This document shows positions 1 through 11,374 of a stretch of DNA of 64,000 nt, in pieces (position 1 is the stretch's first letter; every line of letters starts with the position of its first letter). A model generated the notes under the pieces. That model saw nothing but the letters and a program-made list of their open reading frames with translations. It was not told the DNA's origin and made no database searches. Where the stretch lies: NCBI GenBank assembly GCA_963573305.1, contig OY754327.1, forward strand, positions 187,496,386-187,560,385. The letters are read 5' to 3'. Position numbers and translations under genes: made by a program. Source of the stretch: Pyrrhosoma nymphula. Its lineage: Eukaryota > Arthropoda > Insecta > Odonata > Coenagrionidae.

Positions 1-566
1 TGAAGCTCATTGGCCAAATAAGATAAGGATAATAGCCCGTAAAATGAACACTAAGATTAAATAGCTTCATGGTATTGATTCGCAATTAATTATTTCAATG
101 GAAAAAAATAACTCCAGAGACTGAGAAAATTCAGGTGAGAAATTAATTGAGATACAAGTAAATTTCAGAGTTTTAAAAAAGAATGTATATTGAAAGTTTT
201 GGACAAAATTTATTTTTGGAAAGGATTGAATAACTGAAAAAATTGGATTTTTGAGGGAAAAATTGATGTTGTGATGAATAAGACAACTAATTATGAAAAT
301 TTACTAAAAAATGAGACTCTTAGCCGCATTTATTTCTTTCCAATTTCTATCCTGTCCCTTCTTCCTCCTCGACGCTAGACGTAATTTAAAAGTATTCGAC
401 CGTATGTTAGGCACTCCCGCTTTTCCCACGCCCTCCTTCATGATGGTGTTCACATCATATGATCGTGAAAACAATGTTTCATTTTCATTACTTTCTTTGC
501 CAAATCATTTTATTTCATCGAATTATGGTATTAAAATATTGTTTAATGTTATCGTGAGTGATCAGG
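1..566. other. Unassigned AT-rich DNA
   Basis: No coding region, RNA gene or repeat structure recognised. The only open frame (311-571, 86 codons) shows no family resemblance and runs into the inverted repeat at 567. Confidence 0.6.
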
Positions 567-1439
567 CGTAGCCTCCGAGATATACAGCCCTGGAAACCCG
601 AATTTCGATCGTCGTCTGTTTTCAAATAGCAAGTCTAAAATCGTGTGTGTTCTTACGGAGATAATTGAAATAAATTCTAATAAAAGGTTATTATGGCAGA
701 TATGACTTGGTTAGTACCGTAAATGTTTGTTAAATGAGATAATGCATCATAACCGATAGCTGCAGAAAGTCATACATCGTTGCAATGCGATTTATCACAA
801 TATAATTACACAAAATTTTAGGAGGCCTATGGAAAGTGAACAGATTTTTATTTACCATTTATTGGATTTTATGTCCCTAAACAAATAGTAATTTGAATAC
901 CATGAAAGTAGAAGTTGGTTATGTAACAAAGGGGAGCGTTAAAAGACTATTTGAAGTATATGACGTCTTCATACTCCATTGAAAATTTGCATCGCATGAC
1001 ACTCAGAATTAAATTTAGTTATCAGTACCCGTCTGTGCTTTTATTATCTGCATAACATTGAATCAAATTGTCTCCTTAATCTATCCAATTTCGTTTCAGG
1101 TCGTGTTTGTCGATCAATTGCAAATGAGGGAAATATATTTACCACAATCGCAGTAGAAAATTAAATTCGCGTCGACAATTTTTCTTTCCGTTTTCGAATA
1201 ATAATTGTCTTAAAAAGTCGTGCTAAATATAAGACGAATTCTTTTCCAAGTGCATAAATATTTTTATGAAACTAACGCGTCCCTTGAAATGCGGCATATG
1301 GCAAGAAATAATTGCCTAACTTTGTTTGAACCTTGCCATAAGAAATACAAAGGAAGCGCATTTCCCGCGCTTTTCGTAGGCCTCCACTAAATAAAAGTGG
1401 AGGGGGTAGTGTTACGGCCTGTATATCTCGGAGGCTACG
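567..1439. mobile_element. Small inverted-repeat element (MITE-like)
   Basis: A 21-bp sequence at 567-587 (CGTAGCCTCCGAGATATACAG) is repeated exactly in inverted orientation at 1419-1439, bounding an 873-bp AT-rich interior with no credible coding frame. A short hairpin with 8-bp arms (CCTCCACT/AGTGGAGG) lies just inside the right end at 1381-1403. I could not see a clear target-site duplication, so the superfamily is open. It is probably a non-autonomous DNA transposon. A chance inverted repeat is unlikely at this length. Confidence 0.6.
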
Positions 1440-1858
1440 AATTAGGCGTATTATTAATGCTATAACAACTGATAACAACGCTGCTCTTATTTTTTAAATG
1501 TGGAGTACATAATGGTTGAACTGAGATTTCAACACGTCTTCGCTAAATACCGAATACGTTTTTATTAGCTCGTTCTCCCCTGTGATTACTTGTAGTGCAT
1601 TTCGCGTTATTTTCATTGAATTTAATGTATTTATTTTTTGTGTCTTGTTTTATTAAAGTAGAAACACCAATTTTTCCTGTAACATTGATCTCATAACATA
1701 TTTCATAGCCATGTGAATAGCGTATACTATCTTCATTGTATAAATAAAAGATGCTTGAGTTGATTAGACACTGTTCGACGATGTTTTGCTTTCCTTGTGC
1801 ATAAACATAGGAACTAGAAAATATGTTGTGCGTTCAAGAAAATAACTCAGTAACGAGA
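1440..1858. other. Unassigned AT-rich DNA
   Basis: No recognisable feature on either strand. Confidence 0.5.
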
Positions 1859-1861
1859 TTA

Positions 1862-2364
1862 GGGGCCGTTCAAGTATTACGTAGGACGATTTATGCCATT
1901 TTTGACCCCCCCCCTCTCTCCCCTTAAGTCAGACAATGTAAGATTTTCCCAAACCCCCCCCTCCCCTCTCAGTCTTTCGAAAGACGTTTTATATTTGTAT
2001 CTACTCTTCGTTAAATGCTCACTTTCACCTGTTTCAATTTTCCATAGAAGCCATCATGCAGCTTTGAACACTGGATATCATGTAATTGTGCAGTGTTGGA
2101 GTACCACATTCATTGAGCATGGAGGTAATGCAGCTAGCCAATCAGGCGACAGAATAGGGGGATCGGCGTAGCAGTGAGATTACGGAAAATACGTCATTAA
2201 CGAGCGGATGCTCCATGTCACTGCTAAATTTCATTCGGAAACGATACAACGTTTCAAGACGGACAAAAATCTTACATAAATTGCTTCCCCCTAGATAAGA
2301 CAATGTAAGATGATCCCAACCCCCTCATCCCCAAAAACGTCATACGTAATACTTCAATGGCCCC
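1862..2364. mobile_element. Harbinger-like MITE with TTA target duplication
   Basis: The ends are inverted copies starting GGGGCC(G/A)TTCAAGTATTACGTA, with one mismatch visible in the first 20 bases. Both ends are flanked by TTA (1859-1861 and 2365-2367). A 3-bp TTA duplication with a G/C-rich tip fits the PIF/Harbinger superfamily. The 503-bp interior is C-rich near both ends (runs of C at 1907-1914 and 1956-1962) and contains no transposase. A frame at 1893-2171 spans it but resembles nothing and is not called. A decayed relative lies at about 3235-3850. Confidence 0.75.
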
Positions 2365-2367
2365 TTA

Positions 2368-3234
2368 GCAGGAGAGAATTTTTATTACCATTTGTGAATA
2401 TGAAAGAGTACCTATCTGAATATTGTATTTATTAGGGCTTTCTGTGTCACAGTACCTATTGAATAAATTGAAATAGTAAATATTCATCAAACTAGTGTAT
2501 TAATTACTAGAAGTTAGACAATTGTATTCCGCATGAAGGTTTATCATTTGAGACTATTTTGAAATTATTCCACACACTCGGCTACAGATAAAAAAAACGT
2601 CTATCAATGAATCCCCGAAATGCTAATTGAGATAACATGATACAGCATTAATGTGGGGAGAGCATATTTCGCTAATTTAACACTTAAAGGCATGCAATAT
2701 ATAGCAGAAATTAAATTAGAGAGGCGAAAGGCTTACGAAAATTCATATTTACCAAAATTGTGGCACTGACTACAAATTCAAATGAAGTTGAATAACTTTA
2801 AAGGTGATACACAAATTCACACTAATTTCGGTGTATTGAGAATTTGCAATCGAAGGTAGGTATATGTTATCATCTAACATAAGAAAAAGCTTATAATAAC
2901 TTGACGGAAAATTACATAGGTATGTATAGCTGCCTCAGTGGTTCGCAAAGCAAGAAAGGATGGATGAAAGACAATTGCTTCGTAAGGCAGTGCAAATTTC
3001 GCACAGCGTAGCATCTTCAGCTTAAATATCTCTCATGTACTGTAAAACCATTTACGAAGGTAATAAACACTCACTCCAAACAAAAAGTATGACGAAAGAG
3101 ATGGATGAATCAACCAATTAACGAAGACTTTGTTTGCATCGCTCTTACCACAATAACGGATCACACGGAGTACGAAGGCAATCACGCGATACGGTTGGTG
3201 GTAGACGTGGTAGTGGTGGTAGCTCTTCTCTTTG
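2368..3234. other. Unassigned AT-rich DNA
   Basis: No feature recognised. Short overlapping open frames on both strands near 3033-3299 have no family resemblance and run into the next MITE. Confidence 0.5.
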
Positions 3235-3850
3235 GGGCCATTCACGTATTACGCAAGGTGATTTTGGCAACATTTAGAACCCCCATCTCCCCCATGTAAG
3301 ACAACGTAAGATTTCATAAACCCCTCCCCTCCCAATCTTACGTAAGTTGTCATATATTTTTGGAAGCATTCACATAATACATAATAATACATGGCCGATT
3401 CCATGTCCAAGTGTGCAAAAATTCAACTCACCCTCTCCGGTTTTTAAGTTTTTTTTACAAAATCATAGGCCCTTCTGATAAACGTAGAAATATGCATTTT
3501 TAGTCAGATATCGATAACGATTTTCGATATTTCGCGATTCACAGTAGGTGCGACTCGTAAAACACTATATCTTCACAAATGCGATGTCTCCAAACTAATG
3601 AACGCAAGGAATTGGTCATACCTTTTTCTATAGTTCAGCAAAAATTCAGGCGTACTACCGCATGCATGGTAATTATAAAAAGGAAGATATTTCGTCCGAC
3701 GAAAATTTAATAAGTTGATAAAAATAATATCTCGAAAGTAACTTAAATCTTATGTAAGATTGTCTTGGACCCCCTCACCCCCCTACGTAAGACAGCTCAA
3801 GGAAAGCTCAACCCTCCTCCCCCCCAAAACGTCCTACGTAATACTCTGAG
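3235..3850. mobile_element. Decayed relative of the 1862-2364 MITE
   Basis: The left end (GGGGCCATTCACGTATTACGC from 3236) and the right part (TAAGATTGTCTTGGACCCCC and ACGTCCTACGTAATACT, to about 3845) match the tip and the C-rich subterminal blocks of the element at 1862-2364. The last bases of the right end have lost the GGCCCC tip. The boundary and target duplication are therefore not visible. Confidence 0.55.
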
Positions 3851-4432
3851 ACACAGCGTATGTAATCGCCGAATAAATGTTGTTGAATCTGCACTTCCAG
3901 GTAACTTTCGCCTTTTGAGTTAACATTCTAAATTGTGAGGAATTGACGGAACATCCTCCCCTAAGTGTTGTCGTGGGCTGTAATGTTGTGTAGTATCTGA
4001 AAAAAGTTAACTAACATTATAAATTTACCATAATATCGTCGAAAGTTGGGGATGATGGTTTACTTCTGTTTTTATATTAATGTTTTCATGTGAGGGGAAT
4101 AACAATAGCTCTAAAAGGAAATTAGAAATTACTTTAGATTCTTTTGAAACTGATGATATCAGGCCTGAACCAACTCTGTAGTTTCCACAAACAAAGTTTG
4201 TTGAAACTACAAAGTTGGCTTTTCTCAACATGGATAAGTTTCTTTTGTTTCTCTTGCGTAATTCACTTCTGATTGCACATACATGCGGATATGATAGCTG
4301 CGGTTGCTTCATCCAAACTTAATCACTATATTTATGATGTTGTATTTATAATGTTTGCAGAAGATGAATAGTAAAATAATTTATAAATATTCAAATTTTT
4401 CTTTACATTCGTAATATATCCTACGACACGAT
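3851..4432. other. Unassigned AT-rich DNA
   Basis: No feature recognised. A 95-codon minus-strand frame (4025-4312) shows no family resemblance. Confidence 0.5.
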
Positions 4433-4970
4433 TACGAATGTGCCAAATGGTTGGAGTTGCACATTTATTTAACGTAAGTTAAAATTTCTATTAATTCGAT
4501 TATCCGGTAATTTGGTATCCAAGTCTCGTGTTTTTTTTAATAAAACGAGCACATTTGTCGTAAGATTATTATTGCGTTTGAGAACGTACAATTTGTTAGC
4601 GTCATTCAGGTGATGCCAAAGTTTTCCTCAAAAAGACTTCGAGGGTAAATCATACACACTTTAAAATGCGGATTTACTTTCCCCACGATAGCTCTTCGCT
4701 TACGAAGGTGCCAAATGGTTGGAGTTGCACATTTATTTAACCTAAGTTAAAATTTCTATTTATTCGATTATCCGGTAATTTGATATCCAAGTCTCGTGTT
4801 TTTTTTTAAATAAAACGAGCACATTTGTCGTAAGATTATTATTGCGATTGAGGACGTACAATTTGCTAGCGTCATTCAGGTGATGCCAAAGTTTTCCTCA
4901 AAAAGACTTCGATGGTAAATCATACACACTTTAAAATGCGGATTTACTTTTCCCACGATAGCTCTTCGCT
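4433..4970. repeat. Two-copy tandem duplication, 268-bp unit
   Basis: 4433-4700 and 4701-4970 are near-identical direct copies, both running from TACGAA(T/G)GTGCCAAATGG to GATAGCTCTTCGCT. They differ by a handful of substitutions (for example ATTAATTCG versus ATTTATTCG) and by small T/A-run length changes. The unit is AT-rich and non-coding. The high identity suggests a fairly recent duplication. Confidence 0.85.
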
Positions 4971-5879
4971 TTCTTCTTAACTTATTGCATAGTTAAAATT
5001 AAGGGAACTGATAATTAGTTTCAAAACATGGTCGTAATTGCGTTGTGAATACCTTTTCTCACTTCCGAAAGATTTTCCAGCGGGCCTCACACAGCGGGCT
5101 TCTGAAGAAGGATTTAATTCCAATCCGGTACACACACACAACAGGACAAGGAACGAAGGATAAAACTACAAGACACATTTTGATCAACGACATGGCTTAG
5201 GACATGGTTCGTCATTACGTCGAGAATGTAATTCTGGACGTACAATTAACAGGCATGATTGAACAATCTAGTTCTCTGCGCCAGCTTTATGCTTGTGAAC
5301 ATAGGTATGCACTGGTTCGTACACCTTGGGTGCTATTGTGGTGAATCATTTTCCTATAATAGGAGTAACAAAAATCGTTCTGGATTACACAGTTAAATAA
5401 CTAAATGTTCAATCATGTAATAGTTGAAGTTTAACATTGAATATCATCGAATAGTACATGAAATAGAGTGCTCAAATACCCTATTACCTTGGACGCCCTT
5501 CGCACAGCATTTGGATGTCAAATGTGCCTTCCTCGGACTGACAAGACTACTGCTGTGAAGTACTATAACACGGATACAATGGACGAGGGTATAAATGAAC
5601 ACCGTGATATTCTTTCAAGTTTCACTTTAATTTATTTCAACATGGTCTAAACATCAAATTTAACAAGTGTGGAAACATCTCAATTCACTGATGATAGCTC
5701 CGAGTCCCTACCGACGAGAGACCAGATGGACGAGAAAACTTGAATGGAGTGTCAAACTCCGTGTATCCGCAACATGGGCCATAGAAAACATTGTTCAAGA
5801 GATTCCGTGGATTCGCAGCCCTAGAGGCAAACGATGAACAGATTTCTTTATTATTGTTTGAGTGAAGGACTGTTTCCGG
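4971..5879. other. Unassigned DNA
   Basis: No feature recognised. A short CA run lies near 5131-5141. Open frames are short and unrecognised. Confidence 0.5.
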
Positions 5880-6955
5880 GGTGTTCCACAGGGTTAGGGG
5901 CTGTCCATGTCTACCTACGTTTCGAAGGGCGACTCGCTCTACAACATCAGGTCATGCCGTTTCTCGAAATTTCTCACTTTTTCTGGTGGACCTCTGGGTC
6001 GCGACCCTCCACGGCCAACCATCCCGTCCAATGACCCGTCGCGTCCTTCACACATGTCGTCGGGACGCTCGGAAGAGAAGAGTCGCGAGTAGTGACTCTA
6101 GTCGATTTCGACGCCGTCATTCGGTCGTACCTCCGCTAGAGGCGCTCGCATCCAGACAGGATGGAGTACCTTTGTTTGAATATGATCGATCCCTGCTCAG
6201 CTTACGCCTCCGGAGAGAAAAAAAAACTCTCCGATTTCACTTGCCTCACATTGTCAAGGAGCTGACTTCTTGGATCGGGAGAGCCTCAGCGCCCAATCCC
6301 CATCAAAGGCAACCGCCCACCCCTACCTCCCCTTCCCTCCCTCACCCAACAAAGCTCACGGCAAATCTAAATAATACGTCGCCACGCCTCCCCTCCCGCT
6401 AGTCAAACTCGGACGGGTGGCAACAATCGGTTCCGCGACGCCCATTGTTGGCTCCGCGCCGAAGGGGAGGGTCGGATTAGAGCGCGTTGCATCATCGTGG
6501 AATATTGAGTTATATATATATGTGTGTATAGGGAGAGAGAGAAAGAGAAGAGAGGGTGGCTTCGGGTGCAAATGGAATCAGGAGAGGAGCACAGCCGCCA
6601 CATTCCTCCCAGTGTTCACTCACGGCGGCGTCCACATAGCCTGCGTGTATCGCATCCCCCGGCCACAGACGGCTCACAGAAGCGTCAAGGGGTCGCGGGA
6701 GGGGGCAGTTTGAGACGTAGGGTGCGAATGAAAGCGAGGAGAGGCACTGGTGTTCCGCTCCATTTACGTTTTGCGGTCGGGAGCAATCCCAAATCCGGCA
6801 GCACTCTGTTCCACTGGCACATTCACTGGCGATGAACCGCAGAGGGCAATTGAATCCAAGTCTTCTTAAATGTGTCGCACGAATCAGTGCTTCTGACCTG
6901 TAGGAAAGGCATTTGGAGGAAGTGAAGGAACCCAGCTGGCACAAGGGATATGTTC
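5880..6955. other. GC-rich island with long overlapping open frames
   Basis: Base composition shifts sharply to GC-rich and CpG-rich compared with its flanks. Several open frames overlap on both strands (for example 5881-6402 plus, 173 codons; 6510-6944 minus, 144 codons). Their peptides are rich in Arg, Pro and Ser and match no family I know, which is what random frames in GC-rich DNA look like. A TA/TG then GA microsatellite sits at 6509-6557. It could be a CpG island or unannotated exon of a host gene, or a fragment of an unknown repeat. I make no gene call. Confidence 0.4.
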
Positions 6956-9900
6956 TCCAGAAGAAAAGAAAGACATTCCGGAGATAGAATATCTTTTCAC
7001 TTTTTTCTTCGATTTTTAGCAGTATTCTGAACCACCTCCGCTTTCAACACAATGCCTTTTGGAAATTAAATTATCTCCAAAAAGCGGTATGCGGAGACTG
7101 AACGATCAAAGCAGTCATTTTAATGGTTACCAGATTTAATTGCAACCAACATGGTTAACTAATACGAATTCGGCAATAATTAATACAGTGATTACACTGA
7201 CCGTACCTGGTAAAGCGGAAGTCCCGGCGATACCAGCGATACCGGAACCCTCGAGAGCTACGAGATCTCGTCGTTCATCGACAAAGTTTTATTCACGGAT
7301 GAATATGTTAGGACTCTGCTACGCTATCCTCCTTATCCGAGCCTGCCGGACTTATTTATTGTGAAAAATTCTTCCCTTTTTATATCACCGGTTTAATGTA
7401 AGTACTGATTAACAGTATATCCCTACCAATATTTTTGGCTTCATTATTATTTTGCCCCAACTCACATTGTACGAGTAGTACGCTACATATATCTCAACGG
7501 ACCTAGAGGCTATAGCTATCGGTAATTTTTCAATAGTCAATGCGATTCGCGTATGATTGCCATTCATATGTTATGTCAATGGTTATTTATTTTCCTCTTC
7601 AAGGCAATATTTTTTACCAAACTGATGCCATTACACTTTCGTTTTTATCTGTATTAGTCGTGAATTTTACTTTCGGAATACCATTCTTTTCCTTTGTGTC
7701 TTTTACTAAATGCCCTCGTTATTTCAAGGTTAATTTCATGCAGGGTAATTGTCAGAAACAACTCCGCTCGTGTAGATTATGTCGACGAGCACGAAGTAGG
7801 ATTACCCCTTCGACGCGATTACTTACGCAGAATAAATAACGTTGAATTCCCGGTAGTGAATTAAGTTAATGTGAACTACGTATTTATTGTAGGACAGTGA
7901 GAGCAACAAATTAATTATCCGTAACCAAAGGCCTATTTTTAACAAGTCATCTGTGATGAGTGTTGAATGATGTTCTTGTACTTACGGTCGCTTTATCTGG
8001 GTAACTGCATGTAATCTGCTTTTATTTCGGACCTTTTTTAATAGCCATGTCATCTATAAGTTTTCTTGCTTCAAGTATCATTACTTTATTTTTCATTAAC
8101 ACCCATAAAGCGTGTTACACTACAATATCTCATGAAATATTTTACTACAATTGTATAATTTAGTCGTTGGCTAACAATAAGTGCCACTGACACGAGTGTT
8201 CAATAACACAATTTTTTATCGAAAATAACTTGTTGTGCTGCACACGCACGTTAAGTATTCTGTTATATCTTTCATTCCTAACAGAAACTTCATGGAACAT
8301 AGATAGGAAACATATTTTTAATTGACATATGTGAATGAAAGAACCGAGTTGAAATTTTGCAAATTTCAGAAGGGGTTGTGAAAATGGAAATGTTTTGTAA
8401 GGAGTATCATTTCCTGCTCCAGAAATGTATTTCACTGGGAACTGAGGAAGCCAGCGCGTGTCATTATCCACAAAGAACCTCAGTCAAGAATGGCTTTATG
8501 TTCAGACGACCATTTGAAAGGATTTTCATGACAAAAATGAAATTGGCTCTTGATTGCATCCTATGTCTGATGTGTGTATTCTCTGTCGGAGTTCACCAAG
8601 TTCGGACAGGTGAAGATGGACGTAAAATAAAAAAAAACAAGCTCTAGGAATCTCATTCCGGTGAGAGTTATAAAGGAAAGCTTCTTACGATGAATTCAAC
8701 CGAGATACTGAGGGATCCAGATTCGAGTCCCGGTCTATGCGGATGATTACCCCTTTTGTTAAATTTTCAAGCTTCCTGAATATCTTGCCGATGAGGCCGT
8801 AAAGATAATGCCTCCGCTGCACCCTCAAAATAAATTCAACCTTTGAAACTTGGAGACTAAACAGATTTTAATTTAACTGCGCGACCGTCATTGGATTCGT
8901 AAAATTCATGTGGGTAGCCATGGCTGCTAAGGATAGCGAGTATTCTTCAAGGGGTTTATCGAGAAGAACTCAGGAATGACATGGGTGAAGGAAATATGCA
9001 GCCATAGATAAATTGGTCAGCATTTCCGATATTCCAATTCTAGAATGACATTTTTCTTTCGATATACTGTAAATTTCTGTGTGTAGAATGTATTAGACAG
9101 AAGTTATTCATATCAATGGGATAAAATGGATTGGATAATCGCCCTTCATCTATGAAACGAGAAAACTATGAAAAAGGGATTCATATAATCGCCGATCTGG
9201 TGGAAAGCCTTATCACAGGTTTAGTATGAAGTGACAGTAATATTCTCGATTTTTTATCTATCCGATATGTATTCCATATTGTTTTAAGTTTAATATGTAG
9301 GCCACTCTAAATACAAATCTAGACGCCATTTACTGCATAAAACGGTATTAATTTAGGCTGCTAAGCTCAACCTGGTTTCAATTAATTATAAGAAAAATAA
9401 CAGGGAGGACAACCTAATAGGAAATAAACGCCACGTAATATACCCTATGGCAATTGAATAAAAATGTTTCTGGTATTCATAGTAGGATTTCTCTGTTCAT
9501 TTCTCACTCATTACACTCAATGCTTAATTTCCACGCTTAGATTTTATCAATGACTACATTTTCGGCGATGCATTTTCTGAGAAACTGAACCGTCAAATCA
9601 AAAAGACAACTTCATTCTGGGCTTCATAAGTGATTTTTAAAAAGCATTTATAGGACCGTAAAATCTAGCATCACGAATCTAATACTTCCTTCACTATGTA
9701 TTTTTGTATATCATGATAACTCTATTGTCTTATCTACCAAGCATTTTCTAGCGAAGTCTGAAATATTTTGGCCACCAACCACATGCAAGTATTATCATTA
9801 TTGTGGAAATCAAAAGTACTGAATTACAGCAGAGCCAATGTCAATTTTTCCCTAAATCAATTTTAAAATGTGTCCTTAAACATTTCCTATCATAAATCCC

Positions 9901-9959
9901 TTTGTAAACATCTGAACTTCACACTGTTTCATCATATATCTATGCATTTTCATCGCTTA
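6956..9959. other. Unassigned AT-rich DNA
   Basis: About 3 kb without a supported gene. One possible pol III B-box-like stretch (GATTCGAGTCC) occurs at about 8718-8728 with no convincing A box upstream. It may be a decayed tRNA-derived SINE, but this is weak. The frames at 7540-7839, 8160-8471 and 8357-8647 show no recognisable domains. Confidence 0.45.
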
Positions 9960-10340
9960 TGGGCATGTGCGTAATTTCAGCTTTTTAACTGGGGTGGCTA
10001 GGCCTATCGGGGGGGGGGGGGGGTATGAAATACCCCCCCCCCGATAGGGTATGAAATACCCTTGTTCCACCTGGGGGGTATGAAATACCCCCCAGGTGGA
10101 ACAAGGGTCCGGGGATACTCCTAAATTAGGCATGATTAATGAAGAATCAAGAAAGTTCAAGAAAGGGACGATCATGTATAATTGTATTTTCCAACATGTT
10201 TGTAAATTATTAAAATTTTTACTTCAATATTCTGGGGTGGCAAAATGCTCGGTTGGGCAATTCTGGGGTGGCAACTGCCACTCCTTGCCACCACCGAATT
10301 ATGCCACTGCTTATGGGGTTGTGCGTAGTGGGTTGGTAAC
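9960..10340. repeat. Repeat fragment containing two G/C hairpins
   Basis: The block contains the motif GGGGTGGC three times (9992-9999, 10235-10242, 10265-10272) and two adjacent hairpins at 10003-10048 and 10059-10107. The second is perfect, with 23-bp arms and a GAA loop. The sequence GGGTATGAAATACCC occurs three times (10021-10035, 10047-10061, 10076-10090). No coding potential. It looks like a non-autonomous repeat whose interior has been rearranged by foldback or template switching. Confidence 0.6.
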
Positions 10341-10990
10341 GATAACCCTGTACTTTAGCCAATAATGATCCAGTTTTTTTTTCGCAAGCAGGATTCATTT
10401 TTTTCATTTTTTTATGGATATTTACTCAGATTCACTAAAGATATTAAGTCTACCGATGAAAAAATACTTGGGCGTGTATAGCTAATACAACGGCCTGAAC
10501 TCCGACCTCTGCCTGTGAACACACATAGAGATGTGCAGGCCGTTGCTCTGTTTCGTGTTTCACGTATTAGAGAAATAACTTCGCTCCGGATAAAGGAGTA
10601 ACGTTTCCTTTTATTGAACTACTAGCGGAAGGTACGTACCCGTTGAAATGCTACGGGTGTTAAAAACATTGAACTTATTTTATAATATAACCACAAAGCC
10701 TGAAGAATAGTCTCAGCGTGGTCAATTGAGGAGTTCGTAACCAATATTGTATGTTGTGTTCGTTGTAGAAGACACGCTGGCCGTTTTCCAGGTGCACGGA
10801 GAGATGAGTGACTGTTGGTCCTCTTTCATGGACGGGAAACCCAAAAATGGGCCACGCAGACTCATTACTACTTAAATAGCACCCAGGTTGATAGATGGTC
10901 ACCTCGTCCCTCCGGTTCTCTTGAGACGTCTTCTTGTTAAATTAATTATTTAACAGCAACGCATTTATAATGGTTAGTTACATTTAATAT
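10341..10990. other. Unassigned DNA
   Basis: No recognisable feature. A 75-codon minus-strand frame (10675-10902) has no family resemblance. Confidence 0.5.
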
Positions 10991-11374
10991 TAGGGGAGAG
11001 TTCCCTATATTGTACCACTTTTTACATTTTATTGTATATAGCTCAAATTATAAGTTACACAGTGATTGATACTATTTTATCTTGTTCAGTGTGATGTAAT
11101 GCATACAATTCGGTAGTAAAATTCTTAAAATCACACTATTAAAAGCAAGATATTTCCGAATTAAAAAATATCTGCAAGTGGTACAAATTAGGAAACTGGT
11201 CTCCTAATTTGTACCAGTGGTTTCCTAAATTGGACCACACATTTACTCTTATCAAATATGTGGCCGAAGCTAAATAAATCCATTGCAGTTCAGATCAATG
11301 TTATTAATGTAAGTATTTTACTGTACCTAGCTAGTCAATACATCTATTTACAGACATTAAGTACAGAAAAACTT

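Noticed and set aside
4433..4970. Tandem repeat considered as a CRISPR-like or satellite array
   Set aside because: Only two long direct copies with no spacers. Simple tandem duplication.
5881..6402. 173-codon frame in the GC-rich island
   Set aside because: No recognisable domain, overlaps several other frames of similar length, and low-complexity Arg/Pro/Ser composition. Kept only as an unassigned island.
8710..8850. tRNA-derived SINE (also 38760-38900)
   Set aside because: Only a B-box-like word is visible, with no A box at the right spacing and no shared body sequence between the two loci.
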